From Nitrospirillum sp034427435 (GTDB taxonomy: Bacteria > Pseudomonadota > Alphaproteobacteria > Azospirillales > Azospirillaceae): a stretch of DNA of 64,000 nt. Of the stretch, positions 62,814 to 64,000 are shown piece by piece. The notes under the pieces were generated by a model. The model saw only the letters and a program-made list of their open reading frames with translations, ran no database searches and was not told the origin of the DNA. A program made the translations under genes and the position numbers. Each line of letters begins with the position of its first letter. The stretch's first letter is position 1. The stretch lies in assembly GCF_034427435.1 (NCBI RefSeq), contig NZ_JAXQNP010000002.1:1302001-1366000 (forward strand). Direction: 5' to 3'.

Positions 62814-64000
62814 ATGGACAGCAAGGTTGGCGTGGGGGAGGCTGGTATCGAGCCGGTGACCCTGGAGGATGTGCGGGCGGCGGCCTTGGCGCTGGGTGGC
62901 CAGGTGATCGACACCCCCTGCATACCCTCGCGCACGCTGTCGCGCATCGCCGGCTGCGAAATTTGGGTGAAGTTCGAGAACCTGCAGTTCACCGCCAGCT
63001 TCAAGGAACGCGGCGCCCTGAACCGCCTGCTGTCCCTGACGGAGGAGGAGCGGCGGCGCGGCGTCATCGCCATGTCCGCCGGCAACCATGCCCAGGGTGT
63101 GGCCTACCATGCCGGCCGCCTGGGCATTCCCGCCACCATCGTGATGCCCGAGGGCACCCCCTTCATCAAGGTGGAGCATACGGAGAACTTCGGCGCCAAG
63201 GTGGTGCTGAAGGGGGCGGTGCTGGCCGAGGCGGCGGCGGAGGCCGAGCGCCTGCAGAAGGAACACGGCTACGTCTTCGTCCACCCCTATGACGACCCGC
63301 TGGTCATCGCCGGCCAGGGCACGGTGGCGCTGGAGATGCTGAACGCCGCGCCCGACCTGGACGTGCTGCTGGTGCCGGTGGGCGGCGGCGGCCTCATCTC
63401 CGGCATGGCCGTGGCGGCCAAGGCCCGCAAGCCGGACATCGAGGTCATCGGCGTGGAGGTCACGGCCTACCCGCCCATGTATCAGGCCCTGCACAACCTG
63501 CCGGTCAGCGTGGGCGGCGACACCATCGCCGAGGGCATCGCCGTCAAGAACGTGGGCGCCACCACCCTGGAGATCGTCCGCCGCAAGGTGGACGACATCA
63601 TCCTGGTGGAGGATTGGGAGGTGGAACGGGCCGTGGCCCTGTTCCTGAACATCGAGAAGACGGTGTCGGAGGGGGCGGGGGCGGCAGGCCTGGCCGCCGC
63701 CCTGAAGCATCCGGAGCGCTTCGCCGGGCGCAAGGTGGGCCTGGTGCTGTCCGGCGGCAACATCGACAGCCGCGTCCTGGCCAGCGTCATCCTGCGCCAG
63801 TTGGTGCGCGAGGGTCGCATCGTCACCCTGCGCGTGGTCATCCCCGACCGGCCGGGCGCCCTGGGCCGCATCACCACCCTGATCGGCGAGGCCGGCGGCA
63901 ACATCATCGAGGCCGTGCACCAGCGCCTGTTCAGCACCGCCAACGTCAAGGCCACCGACATCGACATCACGGTCGAATGCCGCTCCGCCAACCACGCCGG
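62814..64000 (+). CDS. Threonine ammonia-lyase, cut by the window edge
   Basis: 395 residues visible. A fold-type II PLP domain has the Schiff-base Lys in QFTASFKERGA, AMSAGNHAQGVAYHAGRLG and the glycine loop VPVGGGGLISGMA. From about residue 335 a C-terminal ACT-type regulatory domain begins (TLRVVIPDRPGALGRITTLI). It deaminates L-threonine to 2-oxobutyrate for isoleucine synthesis or threonine breakdown; a single ACT domain fits the shorter alphaproteobacterial form. The 3' end is beyond base 64000. Confidence 0.93.
   Translation, partial: MDSKVGVGEAGIEPVTLEDVRAAALALGGQVIDTPCIPSRTLSRIAGCEIWVKFENLQFTASFKERGALNRLLSLTEEERRRGVIAMSAGNHAQGVAYHAGRLGIPATIVMPEGTPFIKVEHTENFGAKVVLKGAVLAEAAAEAERLQKEHGYVFVHPYDDPLVIAGQGTVALEMLNAAPDLDVLLVPVGGGGLISGMAVAAKARKPDIEVIGVEVTAYPPMYQALHNLPVSVGGDTIAEGIAVKNVGATTLEIVRRKVDDIILVEDWEVERAVALFLNIEKTVSEGAGAAGLAAALKHPERFAGRKVGLVLSGGNIDSRVLASVILRQLVREGRIVTLRVVIPDRPGALGRITTLIGEAGGNIIEAVHQRLFSTANVKATDIDITVECRSANHA

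Overview
The window is high-GC DNA from an alphaproteobacterium, most likely Rhodospirillales/Azospirillaceae (Azospirillum-Nitrospirillum type). This is inferred from the gene content and order: an F1-only ATP synthase operon (atpHAGDC), metX-metW, a chorismate mutase-hisC-tyrC cluster, rplU-rpmA-obgE-proB, fused indolepyruvate oxidoreductase, and alphaproteobacterial families such as DUF2125 and DUF6491. No rRNA or tRNA gene is visible, so the genus cannot be fixed from the window alone.

Bases 1 to about 12,240 are an accessory island, probably a decayed prophage or P4-like integrative element. It carries a replication module: a primase-type small protein overlapping a TOPRIM/DUF927 helicase, nine iteron-like repeats, and a ParA ATPase with an altered Walker A. 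Then come a zinc-ribbon protein, a SprT-like protease, a duplicated-HTH protein, a coiled-coil membrane protein, small phage-type genes, an AT-rich repeat-bearing divergent control region and a phage minor-tail-like protein. No integrase or capsid gene is seen. A 14-bp match to a tRNA-Ser 3' end at 11,537 may be an attachment-site relic.

From 12,500 the sequence is core-like chromosome. 12.5-20.1 kb: DUF2380 protein, M24 peptidase, GST, AraC regulator, lspA, MhpT-type transporter, TRIC channel, lipoprotein, methyltransferase. 20.2-24.0 kb: ribosomal proteins, obgE, proB and a ParE-type toxin-antitoxin pair. 24.0-31.9 kb: HAD hydrolase, MFS pump with divergent regulator, metW-metX, tyrosine biosynthesis. 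32-41.2 kb: DUF2125 protein, ChaC-like cyclotransferase, rsmD/rluB, a TetR-controlled hydrolase, tadA, TPR protein, purD. 41.3-47.4 kb: xseA and a lipid A/Kdo operon (waaA, lpxK, two LpxL-type acyltransferases). 47.5-50.5 kb: a GT4 glycosyltransferase and a PlcP/LpxH-like phosphoesterase diverging from a lipid kinase, which resembles a membrane-lipid remodelling module. 51.4-56.5 kb: F1 ATPase. 56.9-64 kb: ferritin-like protein, immunity-like protein, rppH, fused indolepyruvate oxidoreductase, and a threonine ammonia-lyase cut by the right edge.

Two patterns cut across the annotation. First, four conserved core genes (tyrC, the DUF2125 gene, xseA twice, the lipid kinase) and one small island gene are out of frame by exactly one missing base; all five core breaks lie in G/C homopolymers, which points to sequencing error rather than gene decay. 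Second, a dispersed intergenic repeat occurs three times (21.1, 26.7, 31.9 kb) at gene 3' ends, with a hairpin whose stem covaries while its GGA(T/G) loop is kept.
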